Shown: positions 1 through 5,612 of the stretch, piece after piece | How positions within the stretch are numbered: position 1 is the stretch's first letter | Layout of the letters: each line of letters starts with the position of its first letter | Assembly: GCA_020072905.1 (NCBI GenBank) | Contig: JAIQGB010000185.1 | Coordinates: 1 to 8,200 of the forward strand | Length of the DNA: 8,200 nt | Origin: Terriglobia bacterium | Lineage (GTDB): Bacteria > Acidobacteriota > Terriglobia > UBA7540 | Direction: 5' to 3' | Position numbers and translations under genes: made by a program | Notes under the pieces: generated by a model | Told to the model about the DNA's origin: nothing | The model's database searches: none | The model's input: the letters and a program-made list of their open reading frames with translations, nothing else

Positions 1-1198
1 CTTTGTCGCCCGAGAGGTTTTCGAGTGGCAGCACGGCCAGCGATTTGATCGGGCTGGGACCGGCGGCCCTGTGCAGCAGCCGGTCGCGCAGGCCACCGAC
101 GTTCAGCCCAATCAGCACCGCGAGGCAGGCGACCAGCGCAATGACGCCCAGTGCCACCATCCAACGCTTCTGTAGGGCCGCGGCTCGCCGCGCCCACCAC
201 AGCAGGGCAAGCCCCGCCCCTACCTTCCCCGCGGTCTCGTGCTTCAGGCGTGCAAGGTCGGCCTTCAACTCTGCGGCCGTCTGGTAGCGGAGCTTGCGGT
301 CTTTCTCTAAAGCCTTGGTGATGATGCGTTCCAACTCCGCCGGGCAGTTGGGATTCAGCCGCAGCGGTGGGATGGGCGCACGATTGAGAATGGCGTCGAA
401 GAGCGTGCCGGGTGAGTGACCCGCAAAGGCGCGCTGCCCTGTCACCATCTCGTATAGCACCAGCCCGAAACTGAACAGATCCGAGCGTGCGTCCAGTTCC
501 TCCGTCCGTACCTGCTCTGGCGACATGTACTCGAACGTCCCGATCGCCATCCCCGTGCTGGTCAGCGACTCTCCCACCGCGGCGGTCGCGGTGGCCTCCG
601 CCTCCCCGCCCCCCCTGTCGTCCCCGCGGAAGCGGGGACCCACTTTTACCGGTGTCACCTTCGCCAGCCCGAAGTCCAGAATCTTGGCCTGACCGCGTGT
701 GGTCACGAAGATGTTCGCTGGCTTGATGTCGCGATGGATGATGCCCTTCGCGTGCGCCGCGTCCAGCGCGTCGGCGATTTGAATCGCGAGGTCGAGGACT
801 TCGTTCGATGGTAGCGGTCCACCACACAGGGCGCCCTCACCCAGCCCGCCACCGGCGGGCCACCCTCTCCCCGCGGGAGAGGGGAGGGGGGTGAGGGGAT
901 GGCCAATCCGCTGCTTGAGCGTCTCGCCCTCGAGGCACTCCATGGCGATGAAGGGCCGACCTTCCTGCTCTCCAATTTCGTAGATCGTGCACACGCCGGG
1001 ATGATTCAGCGCCGAGGCAGCGCGGGCCTCGCGGCGGAAACGTTCCAGAAACTTATGATCCTGGGCAAGCTCTTGAGGCAGGAACTTGAGCGCCACGCTG
1101 CGGCCGAGTTGCGTGTCTTCGGCCTTATAAACTACCCCCATGCCGCCCGCACCGAGCTTTTCCAGGATGCGGTAGTGGGAAACAGTGGTGCCGGTCAC
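1..1198 (-). CDS. Receptor Ser/Thr protein kinase (K1), N-terminal part, C-terminus beyond the left edge
   Basis: Reading the minus strand from GTG 1198 gives 399 uninterrupted codons to the window edge. A Hanks-type kinase domain starts almost at once: glycine loop GAGGMG near residues 16-21, VALK Lys38, helix-C Glu57, HRDIKPAN with Asp157, DFG at 175-177 and SPE at 226-228, so all catalytic residues are present. A single membrane segment lies at about 346-366, followed by SLAVLPLENLSGD, the first strand of a TolB-like/FlgO-like domain; TPRs probably follow outside the window, as in K2. The GTG start is chosen because MTGTTVSHYR is the usual opening of this kinase group, a good promoter lies just upstream, and an in-frame stop lies at 1259-1261. 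K1 lacks the N-terminal extension of about 90 residues seen in K2. Three palindromic repeats lie in frame (residues 101-122, about 187-193, and 326-343). It probably phosphorylates cytoplasmic targets; the ligand is unknown. Confidence 0.92.
   Translation of the reverse strand, partial: MTGTTVSHYRILEKLGAGGMGVVYKAEDTQLGRSVALKFLPQELAQDHKFLERFRREARAASALNHPGVCTIYEIGEQEGRPFIAMECLEGETLKQRIGHPLTPLPSPAGRGWPAGGGLGEGALCGGPLPSNEVLDLAIQIADALDAAHAKGIIHRDIKPANIFVTTRGQAKILDFGLAKVTPVKVGPRFRGDDRGGGEAEATATAAVGESLTSTGMAIGTFEYMSPEQVRTEELDARSDLFSFGLVLYEMVTGQRAFAGHSPGTLFDAILNRAPIPPLRLNPNCPAELERIITKALEKDRKLRYQTAAELKADLARLKHETAGKVGAGLALLWWARRAAALQKRWMVALGVIALVACLAVLIGLNVGGLRDRLLHRAAGPSPIKSLAVLPLENLSGDK
172..223 (-). 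repeat. 52-bp in-frame palindromic element, copy 1
   Basis: The minus-strand copy begins GTAGGG and ends near GGCCCTAC. It encodes residues 326-343 of K1 as VGAGLALLWWARRAAALQ, between the kinase domain and the membrane segment. Its length, orientation and codon phase match copies 2 and 3. It is the most diverged of the three in its second half, where PP..QQ becomes LL..RR. Confidence 0.85.
620..639. repeat. Short palindrome in K1 activation segment
   Basis: A perfect 8-bp stem, GTCCCCGC against GCGGGGAC, closes a GGAA loop. It encodes about residues 187-193 of K1 (GPRFRGD). Short interspersed palindromes of this translated type (RFRGDD) are familiar from other GC-rich bacteria, mostly from intergenic positions. 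Here it sits between DFG and SPE, a segment about 15 residues longer in K1 than in K2. Confidence 0.75.
834..898. repeat. Composite palindromic element inside K1 kinase domain
   Basis: The outer arms CCCTCACCC (834-842) and GGGTGAGGG (889-897) enclose two further perfect hairpins. One is GCCCGCC/GGCGGGC (844-860) and the other is CCCTCTCCC/GGGAGAGGG (863-883). The element is read in frame as K1 residues 101-122, starting PLTPLPSPAGRG. It falls directly after the LKQRIG motif, the position at which K2 carries the unrelated 52-bp element. Confidence 0.85.
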
Positions 1199-1233
1199 AG
1201 GAATCGCCGTCCCCCCGGCGTGATGTGGCTCGC

Positions 1234-1262
1234 ATTGTAGGTTGCATCCAAAGGCGAGTCAA
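1234..1262 (-). promoter_or_regulatory. Sigma70-type promoter of K1
   Basis: The minus strand shows TTGACT (1262-1257), a 17-base spacer and TACAAT (1239-1234). Each hexamer differs from consensus at one base. Transcription should start near 1227, giving a short leader of about 29 bases before GTG 1198. A G-rich stretch, GGGGGGA, about 11 bases before the GTG could serve as the ribosome binding site. Confidence 0.7.
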
Positions 1263-1331
1263 ATCATCGGAAACCAGTATTCACTTGTTCTTATCCGTTC
1301 ATTGCGCACCGGGTGCGGCGGATGCTCGTTG

Positions 1332-1574
1332 CTACGGCCTTCTGCTGTTCTGGCCACCGCTGTGGACCGGGGCCGGTGCATCGCCCGCAGGCGCCAGAAG
1401 CACCTGCTGCTCTCCGCCGGAATAGTAGGCAATGAAGCGCCCAGCAAGTTGATAATAAACACCGGGAATATCGCCGATGGCCACCACGCGCATCTGAGCG
1501 GCCGCCTGCGCAGCGAAAGCCACCAGCAGGGCGAAGGCAACCCGAGCCTGCAGCACACAGGCTGCACTCTCCAT
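1332..1574 (-). CDS. Possible small secreted protein, unknown function
   Basis: This is an 80-codon frame. The N-terminus is a convincing signal peptide: a hydrophobic core (VAFALLVAFAA) followed by QAAAQ, with cleavage likely near residues 26-28. The mature part of about 50 residues is rich in Tyr, Gly and Ala, contains GVYYQLAGRFIAYYSGG, and ends in a polar tail. I recognise no family. The start is uncertain: ATG 1574 has no clear ribosome binding site, whereas GTG 1556 lies 8 bases after GGAGAG and gives the neater signal peptide MLQARVAFALLV. The gene points the same way as K1, but K1 has its own promoter in the 133-base gap. It could be the remnant of a longer secreted protein or a chance frame in GC-rich DNA; the signal peptide argues for a real gene. 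Confidence 0.45.
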   Translation of the reverse strand: MESAACVLQARVAFALLVAFAAQAAAQMRVVAIGDIPGVYYQLAGRFIAYYSGGEQQVLLAPAGDAPAPVHSGGQNSRRP

Positions 1575-1865
1575 TCCAGGGTGATTATGGCCTTCGGAGG
1601 TGCCGTCATTGATTCACTCGTCCCCTTCATCCGACATGAGTTCTGCTCGCCAGTTCCGGCACCTCCATCATAGGTGGAGTTCGCTAACGCGACCACGGGG
1701 AACCACAGGGAAGGGCGGCATACTTCTGCCAGCCTGGGACTTTGGCGCAAGGTGTAGTCGATTCGCCGGAAATATGGCGGGGTTAAAGAAGCACTTGTTG
1801 TATTACCCCAGCGGGTGTATGTTTCGTGACAAAGAGTCTCTAACGCTGCGCCAAAGAGGTGCTCT
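1575..1865. other. Intergenic region between divergent genes
   Basis: I see no convincing gene in these 291 bases. They hold the proposed promoter of the plus-strand gene at 1866. They also hold a widely spaced perfect 10-bp inverted repeat, CTTTGGCGCA at 1740-1749 and TGCGCCAAAG at 1847-1856, that encloses that promoter. I found no clear promoter for the small minus-strand gene. Confidence 0.5.
1795..1823 (+). promoter_or_regulatory. Possible sigma70-type promoter of the kinase-like gene
   Basis: TTGTTG (1795-1800), a 17-base spacer and TATGTT (1818-1823) lie 42 bases before the ATG at 1866. The match is moderate. The start codon is supported separately by AGAGG (1855-1859) with a 6-base spacer. 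Confidence 0.4.
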
Positions 1866-2684
1866 ATGCTCTCGCTTCGACGGCGATCACTCGCCTTCCT
1901 CGCCGTGGCAGTGTGCCTGGCCGCGCGAACGATTCCTCTCGCCTCGCAAGAACCAACCCTCACAGAAGACCAGATCAAGCAGTTCCTCTTGAAGGCCAAG
2001 GTCAAACAGAGCAAGCAGACGGCGAAAGGCATCACCGCGCCTTCACGGGTTACCTTGAGTGACGGCACGCTAACCCACGACGCTGCTTTTCAACCCATCG
2101 ACGAGCACAAATCCATAATGCAATTGGCTTCAGGAACAGAGATCAACTTCCGGGATTCTTATCACTTCGATATCGCTGGTTACGAGCTGGCGAAATTGCT
2201 CGGGCTGGGCGACATGGTTCCCGTGACGGTCGAGAGGAGAATGCTCGGCAACACGGGAGCGCTGAGCTGGTGGGTCACAGCGAAAATGGATGAAATGGAT
2301 CGAAATAAGCAAAAGCTGCAATCACCTGACGTGAACGCCTGGAACAAGCAGTTGAACAAGATGTGGGTGTTCAGCCAGCTTATCTACGACACCGACCGCA
2401 ACCAGACCAACATTCTGATCACGCAAGACTGGAAGCTCTTCATGATTGACTTCACGCGCGCCTTCCGAATCCACCACAAGCTCGAAGATCCCAAGAGACT
2501 GGTAATGTGCGACCGGCAGCTTTTAGAGAAGCTGCGACAATTGGATAAGGCACAGGTGCTTGAAAAAACCAAGCCTCACCTGACGAAAAGTGAAGTGGAG
2601 GCGGTGATGGCCCGTCGAGACCTGATTGTCACGCAGTTCGAACGGCTCATCGCCGAAAAGGGAGAGGAAAAGGTAATCTACTGA
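1866..2684 (+). CDS. Exported protein with a PI3K/HipA/Fam20-like kinase core
   Basis: This 272-residue protein begins with an arginine-rich signal peptide (MLSLRRRSLAFLAVAV...), with cleavage likely near residue 27 before QEP. ATG 1866 has a good ribosome binding site. The mature part carries YDTDRNQTNILI (174-185) followed by LFMIDFTRAFR (191-201). The spacing of DxxxxN and then a metal-binding IDF resembles the catalytic and metal-binding loops of the atypical kinase superfamily that includes PI3/4-kinases, HipA and Fam20. The putative catalytic Asp is 177, the Asn 182 and the metal Asp 195. The N-lobe may be residues 55-125 (VTLSDG...HDAAFQ...FRDSYHFDIAGYELAKLLGL). No obvious Lys stands where ATP-binding Lys is expected; HDAAFQ has Gln. 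I recall similar uncharacterised proteins in Acidobacteriota, but activity and substrate are unknown. It is monocistronic and convergent with K2. A secreted phosphotransferase is my inference. Confidence 0.85.
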   Translation: MLSLRRRSLAFLAVAVCLAARTIPLASQEPTLTEDQIKQFLLKAKVKQSKQTAKGITAPSRVTLSDGTLTHDAAFQPIDEHKSIMQLASGTEINFRDSYHFDIAGYELAKLLGLGDMVPVTVERRMLGNTGALSWWVTAKMDEMDRNKQKLQSPDVNAWNKQLNKMWVFSQLIYDTDRNQTNILITQDWKLFMIDFTRAFRIHHKLEDPKRLVMCDRQLLEKLRQLDKAQVLEKTKPHLTKSEVEAVMARRDLIVTQFERLIAEKGEEKVIY

Positions 2685-2775
2685 CCGCAGTGGACGACGC
2701 CTATCGCGCGCCCAGGACGCACACTCGGCATCGGTGAAGGCGGGACTACTCGGGAAACCTCATGCGGCGATAGGA

Positions 2776-2790
2776 GCGGCCTCTGGCCGC
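2776..2790. repeat. Short perfect palindrome
   Basis: GCGGCC and GGCCGC pair perfectly around a TCT loop. It directly precedes the REP-like element at 2803 and may be part of the same composite repeat. Confidence 0.6.
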
Positions 2791-2802
2791 CCGGGGGAGT
2801 GT

Positions 2803-2826
2803 GTAGCGCGGGGCCTTAGCCCGGCA
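2803..2826 (+). repeat. REP-like element, copy A (GTAGCGC...TTAGCCCGGC)
   Basis: The plus strand reads GTAGCGCGGGGCCTTAGCCC and then GGCA. Apart from a few changes it matches the minus strand of copy B at 5589-5612 over the whole unit. The two copies are inverted relative to each other and flank the K2 gene. Confidence 0.75.
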
Positions 2827-2832
2827 TTTCCT

Positions 2833-2865
2833 CTGCCGCCGTCAAGGGCGCCGTTACGGCGGCAG
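2833..2865 (-). terminator. Hairpin overlapping the K2 stop codon
   Basis: Perfect 10-bp arms, CTGCCGCCGT (2833-2842) and ACGGCGGCAG (2856-2865), enclose a 13-base loop. On the transcript of K2 the first arm encodes the final Leu-Pro-Pro and the A of the stop codon TAA. No T tract follows on the minus strand, so it would be a factor-dependent or RNA 3'-end-protecting structure rather than a classic intrinsic terminator. Confidence 0.4.
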
Positions 2866-5535
2866 GCCGATGCGGCCCACAAGAGCCCGGAATCGCTCAT
2901 CGGAGCGGAAACCCTCAAACCTGGGATCGCCTTTGATATACACCAAAAAGCTGGACCGTTCCCCATACGCTTTCTCGAGCCATTCGAAGACACGGTCCTT
3001 CGCTCCGAGGCCGGCATAAATCACCGCGATGTCGTAAGCCGAGACGTAGCCGCGCTTCGACCGATGGAGGAGCTGCGCCAGTATTTTCTCGGCCTCACGC
3101 GAGTTGCCGGAAATCGCGTAGGCATGTGCGAGGGCTGCCGTGGATATAACGGTCTCCGTGAAACCCTCCGGGGCCTTCTTAAACTCTGCGATGGCCTCTT
3201 TGGGCATTTTCTTCTCTTCATACACCCACCCAAGCACCATATGTGCCCAATAGGCGTGGGGCTCAATTTGCAGCACCCGATTGCAGTGCTCGATGGCCTC
3301 GTCGTACTGGTGCGTGTACAGGCAGTGCCAACCGAGGCAGGCCCGCAGCATGGTGTCGAAGGGATTGATCTCGACGGCCCGCTCCGCCTCGGCACGCGAT
3401 TCCTCCACGCGGCCCATGTGCAGCAAAAAATGGGCGTAATTGTGGCGATTGTCGGCGCTGTTGGGATTGAGTTCGAGAGCCCGCTTGAATTCCCGCTCCG
3501 CCTCGGCCCAGTTCCAATCGTGTTCCAGCCGGACCATAGCCAAATAGCCGTGGGCGTCGGCGAGCGAATCGTCGAGGCGCAGGCCTTTACGCGCAAGTTC
3601 CTCGACCTTGGGATATGCCTCGCGGGGCGCTTCAAAGCCCCAAAGAGCGGTGAAGTACTGGTGGCTTGCCAGGGCGATATAGGGCTGGGCAAACTGCGGA
3701 TCTAACCGCGTTGCCTCCAGGAGCAATTTTTCGCCTATTGACCAATCGTCTGCATAATATCCTCTTAGGTATGCCTCCTGGGCCTGAGGATTGACGGGGC
3801 GGGCGCTCGCCAGACGGGCTGCCTCTTGCGGCGTCACTTTGGCCTGGACTTCGCGGGCGATGTCCCGCGCAACCTCTGCCTGCAACGCCAGCACGTCTCC
3901 CAGGTCGCGCTCGTAGCTACGCGCCCAGAGGTGACGGTCCGTCGGGGCTTCGATCAACTGTGCGCTGACGCGCACGTGATCGCCGGCGCGCTGGACACTG
4001 CCCTCCACGACCGCGTCCACATTCAATTCACGAGCAATCTCCGCCAGCGGCTTCTTCGCCTCTTTATACTGCATGACCGAACCCCGCGAGATGACCCGTA
4101 GCGAGCCGATTTGCGCGAGATCCGTGGTGAGGGCCTCCGTCATGCCATCCGCAAAGTATTCCTGGTTCTTGTCCCCCGTCAGGTTCTCTAACGGCAGGAC
4201 GGCGAGAGACTGGATTCGGGGCGTTGCCGGGCCGGTCGGCGGTCGCAGGCGGTCGCGCAGGCCCCCGACGTTGAGGGCAAGGAGCGCCCCAAACACACCA
4301 ATTGCGGCAACTGCAACGGCGGCAACCCACCGCCTTCGTAGGGGGGCTGCTTGCTGCGCCCTCGGGGGCGGGGCAAGCCCCGCCCCTACGACACGCGCCG
4401 ATTCCGTGTCGCGCTTCAGGCGTTGCAGGTCGGTGCGCAACTCCGCCGCGCTCTGATAGCGCATCCGCCGGTCTTTCTCCAGCGCCTTGGCGATGATCGC
4501 TTCCAGCTTCTCCGGTACCTGGGGGTTCAAGCGCACGGCTGGCGTTGGCGTGCGGTTCAGAATCCCTTCCAGTATCTTTCCGGGCGTGTCTCCCCCAAAG
4601 GCCGGCCAGCCCGTCGCCATCTCGTACAGCACGGCCCCCAGCGCGAACACGTCCGTCCGGCCGTCCACCTCCTGGCCCAGCACCTGTTCTGGCGCCATGT
4701 AGCCCACCGTCCCGAGCAACGCGCCCGTGCTGGTCAGACCTGCTTCGCTTACACCCGCCGTCTCGCCGCCCACTCCCGAGCGCATCTTCGCCAGGCCGAA
4801 GTCCAGCACCTTCACCTGTCCCCGCTCACTCACAAAGATATTCGCCGGCTTGATGTCGCGATGCACGATCCCCTTGGCGTGGGCCACCTCCAGCGCCTCG
4901 GCGATTTGAATCGCGAGGTCGAGGATTTCGTTGACCTGTAAGGGCGCTGCTTGCTGCGCCCCCAAGGGCGGGGCGAGCCCCGCCCCTACACCAATCCGCT
5001 GCTTCAGGGTCTGGCCCTCCAGACATTCCATGACGATGAAGGGCTGGCCGCTCACTTCGTCAATGTCGTAAATGGTGCAGATGTTGGGATGATTCAGCGC
5101 CGAAGCCGCCCGCGCCTCGCGTCCGAAGCGCGCCAGAGCCTTGGGGTCTTTCCCGAACTCCTCAGGCAAAAACTTGATGGCTACGCAGCGGCCGAGCTTG
5201 CTGTCCTCGGCCTTGTACACCACACCCATCCCCCCGCCCCCAAGCTTTTCCAGAATCCGGTAGTGGGAGACCGTGCTGCCGATTCTCTGCCGCTCGCTCT
5301 CCGCAGCGCCGCGCAACTCGGAATCGTCCTGGGCCAACGCCTTTGCCGCCACTTCGAGGGCCGGGGACTCGATGAAGCTGCCGGCGTCTTTATGGGCCAG
5401 CAGGGATTCCACTTCCTCCCGCAAAGCGCGGTCTCCGGCGCAGGCCTCTTGCAGGAAGGCGGCGCGCTGGCTCTCCTCGCGCTCCAGCGCGGCGTGATAG
5501 ATCCCCTCGATTTTCCGCCAGCGTACAGGATTCAT
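2854..5535 (-). CDS. Receptor Ser/Thr kinase with TolB-like and TPR domains (K2)
   Basis: This protein has 893 residues. Residues 1-85 form the extension typical of sigma-linked acidobacterial kinases (RWRKIEGIYHAALERE...LREEVESLLAH...FIESPAL). The kinase domain (about 92-370) has GGGGMG (99-104), VAIK Lys121, Glu140, HRDIKPAN with Asp227, DFG 245-247 and APE 281-283, so it should be active. A membrane helix lies at 402-422. Next come a TolB-like/FlgO-like domain (about 441-570, starting SLAVLPLENLTGD and including EYFADGMTEALTTDL) and TPRs (about 580-850) with helix pairs such as AEREFKRALELNPNSADNRHNYAHFL split by short turns. The tail has the DPRF..FRSDERFRALV motif common at the ends of these proteins. 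The TolB/TPR half probably lies outside the cytoplasm and senses a ligand or partner. AAGGGAG lies 10 bases before the ATG. An ECF sigma gene sits 60 bases upstream on the same strand. Two copies of the 52-bp palindrome are in frame (residues 183-200 and 383-400). Confidence 0.96.
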   Translation of the reverse strand: MNPVRWRKIEGIYHAALEREESQRAAFLQEACAGDRALREEVESLLAHKDAGSFIESPALEVAAKALAQDDSELRGAAESERQRIGSTVSHYRILEKLGGGGMGVVYKAEDSKLGRCVAIKFLPEEFGKDPKALARFGREARAASALNHPNICTIYDIDEVSGQPFIVMECLEGQTLKQRIGVGAGLAPPLGAQQAAPLQVNEILDLAIQIAEALEVAHAKGIVHRDIKPANIFVSERGQVKVLDFGLAKMRSGVGGETAGVSEAGLTSTGALLGTVGYMAPEQVLGQEVDGRTDVFALGAVLYEMATGWPAFGGDTPGKILEGILNRTPTPAVRLNPQVPEKLEAIIAKALEKDRRMRYQSAAELRTDLQRLKRDTESARVVGAGLAPPPRAQQAAPLRRRWVAAVAVAAIGVFGALLALNVGGLRDRLRPPTGPATPRIQSLAVLPLENLTGDKNQEYFADGMTEALTTDLAQIGSLRVISRGSVMQYKEAKKPLAEIARELNVDAVVEGSVQRAGDHVRVSAQLIEAPTDRHLWARSYERDLGDVLALQAEVARDIAREVQAKVTPQEAARLASARPVNPQAQEAYLRGYYADDWSIGEKLLLEATRLDPQFAQPYIALASHQYFTALWGFEAPREAYPKVEELARKGLRLDDSLADAHGYLAMVRLEHDWNWAEAEREFKRALELNPNSADNRHNYAHFLLHMGRVEESRAEAERAVEINPFDTMLRACLGWHCLYTHQYDEAIEHCNRVLQIEPHAYWAHMVLGWVYEEKKMPKEAIAEFKKAPEGFTETVISTAALAHAYAISGNSREAEKILAQLLHRSKRGYVSAYDIAVIYAGLGAKDRVFEWLEKAYGERSSFLVYIKGDPRFEGFRSDERFRALVGRIGLPP
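4338..4389 (-). repeat. 52-bp in-frame palindromic element, copy 2
   Basis: The termini GTAGGGG/CCCCTAC are perfect inverted repeats. Inside are a long stem (GGGCGGGGC/GCCCCGCCC around AA) and a second arm (GCGCAGCAAGCAGC region). It encodes K2 residues 383-400, VGAGLAPPPRAQQAAPLR, immediately before the membrane helix. This is the same location as copy 1 in K1. Confidence 0.9.
4938..4989 (-). repeat. 52-bp in-frame palindromic element, copy 3
   Basis: It has the same length, orientation and codon phase as the other copies. It encodes K2 residues 183-200, VGAGLAPPLGAQQAAPLQ, in the kinase domain loop between TLKQRIG and the helix NEILDLAIQ. This loop is normally short. Confidence 0.9.
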
Positions 5536-5567
5536 CGTCGATATGCTCCCTTCACGACCGATGTCGC

Positions 5568-5585
5568 GCCGACCTTTGGGTCGGC
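5568..5585. repeat. Perfect hairpin between sigma and K2 genes
   Basis: GCCGACC (5568-5574) and GGTCGGC (5579-5585) form a 7-bp stem with a 4-base loop. It lies directly after REP copy B in the 60-base gap between the sigma gene and K2. It could act as a transcript stabiliser or attenuator, or be the second half of the same repeat. Confidence 0.6.
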
Positions 5586-5588
5586 ACC

Positions 5589-5612
5589 AGCCGGGCTAAA
5601 GCCCGGCGCTAC
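5589..5612 (-). repeat. REP-like element, copy B, supplying the sigma gene stop codon
   Basis: The minus strand reads GTAGCGCCGGGCTTTAGCCC and then GGCT, with stem GCCGGGC/GCCCGGC around a TTTA loop. It overlaps the end of the ECF sigma gene: the last four codons (Ser-Ala-Gly-Leu) and stop TAG 5598-5596 lie inside the element. It is inverted relative to copy A at 2803. Confidence 0.85.

Larger units (their letters stand above)
2685..2853. other. Convergent intergenic region made largely of palindromes
   Basis: Between the ends of the exported kinase-like gene and K2 lie three palindromic units in a row, at 2776-2790, 2803-2826 and 2833-2865; the last overlaps the K2 stop codon. No gene is supported here. 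The hairpins could terminate transcription from both sides, though none is followed by a T tract. Confidence 0.7.

Noticed and set aside
1..1198. K1 as a pseudogene broken by repeat insertion
   Set aside because: The frame stays open through all three palindromes and every catalytic motif is intact, so the insertions appear tolerated.
1259..2068. A 269-codon open frame on the minus strand
   Set aside because: It overlaps the well-supported signal peptide of the gene at 1866, contains the small secreted frame in another phase, and is Arg/Ser/Cys-rich without a domain.
1866..2684. A HipA toxin of a toxin-antitoxin pair
   Set aside because: The catalytic-loop resemblance is only superfamily-level, the protein has a signal peptide, it is much shorter than HipA, and no HipB-like antitoxin gene is adjacent.
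2700..2774. Inverted repeat CCTATCGC (2700-2707) and GCGATAGG (2767-2774) as terminal repeats of a small mobile element
   Set aside because: Arms of 8 bp at this distance are expected by chance, and no flanking duplication is visible.
2734..3705. A 323-codon open frame on the plus strand
   Set aside because: It is antisense to the TPR half of K2, begins in the palindromic region without a ribosome binding site and shows no recognisable domain.
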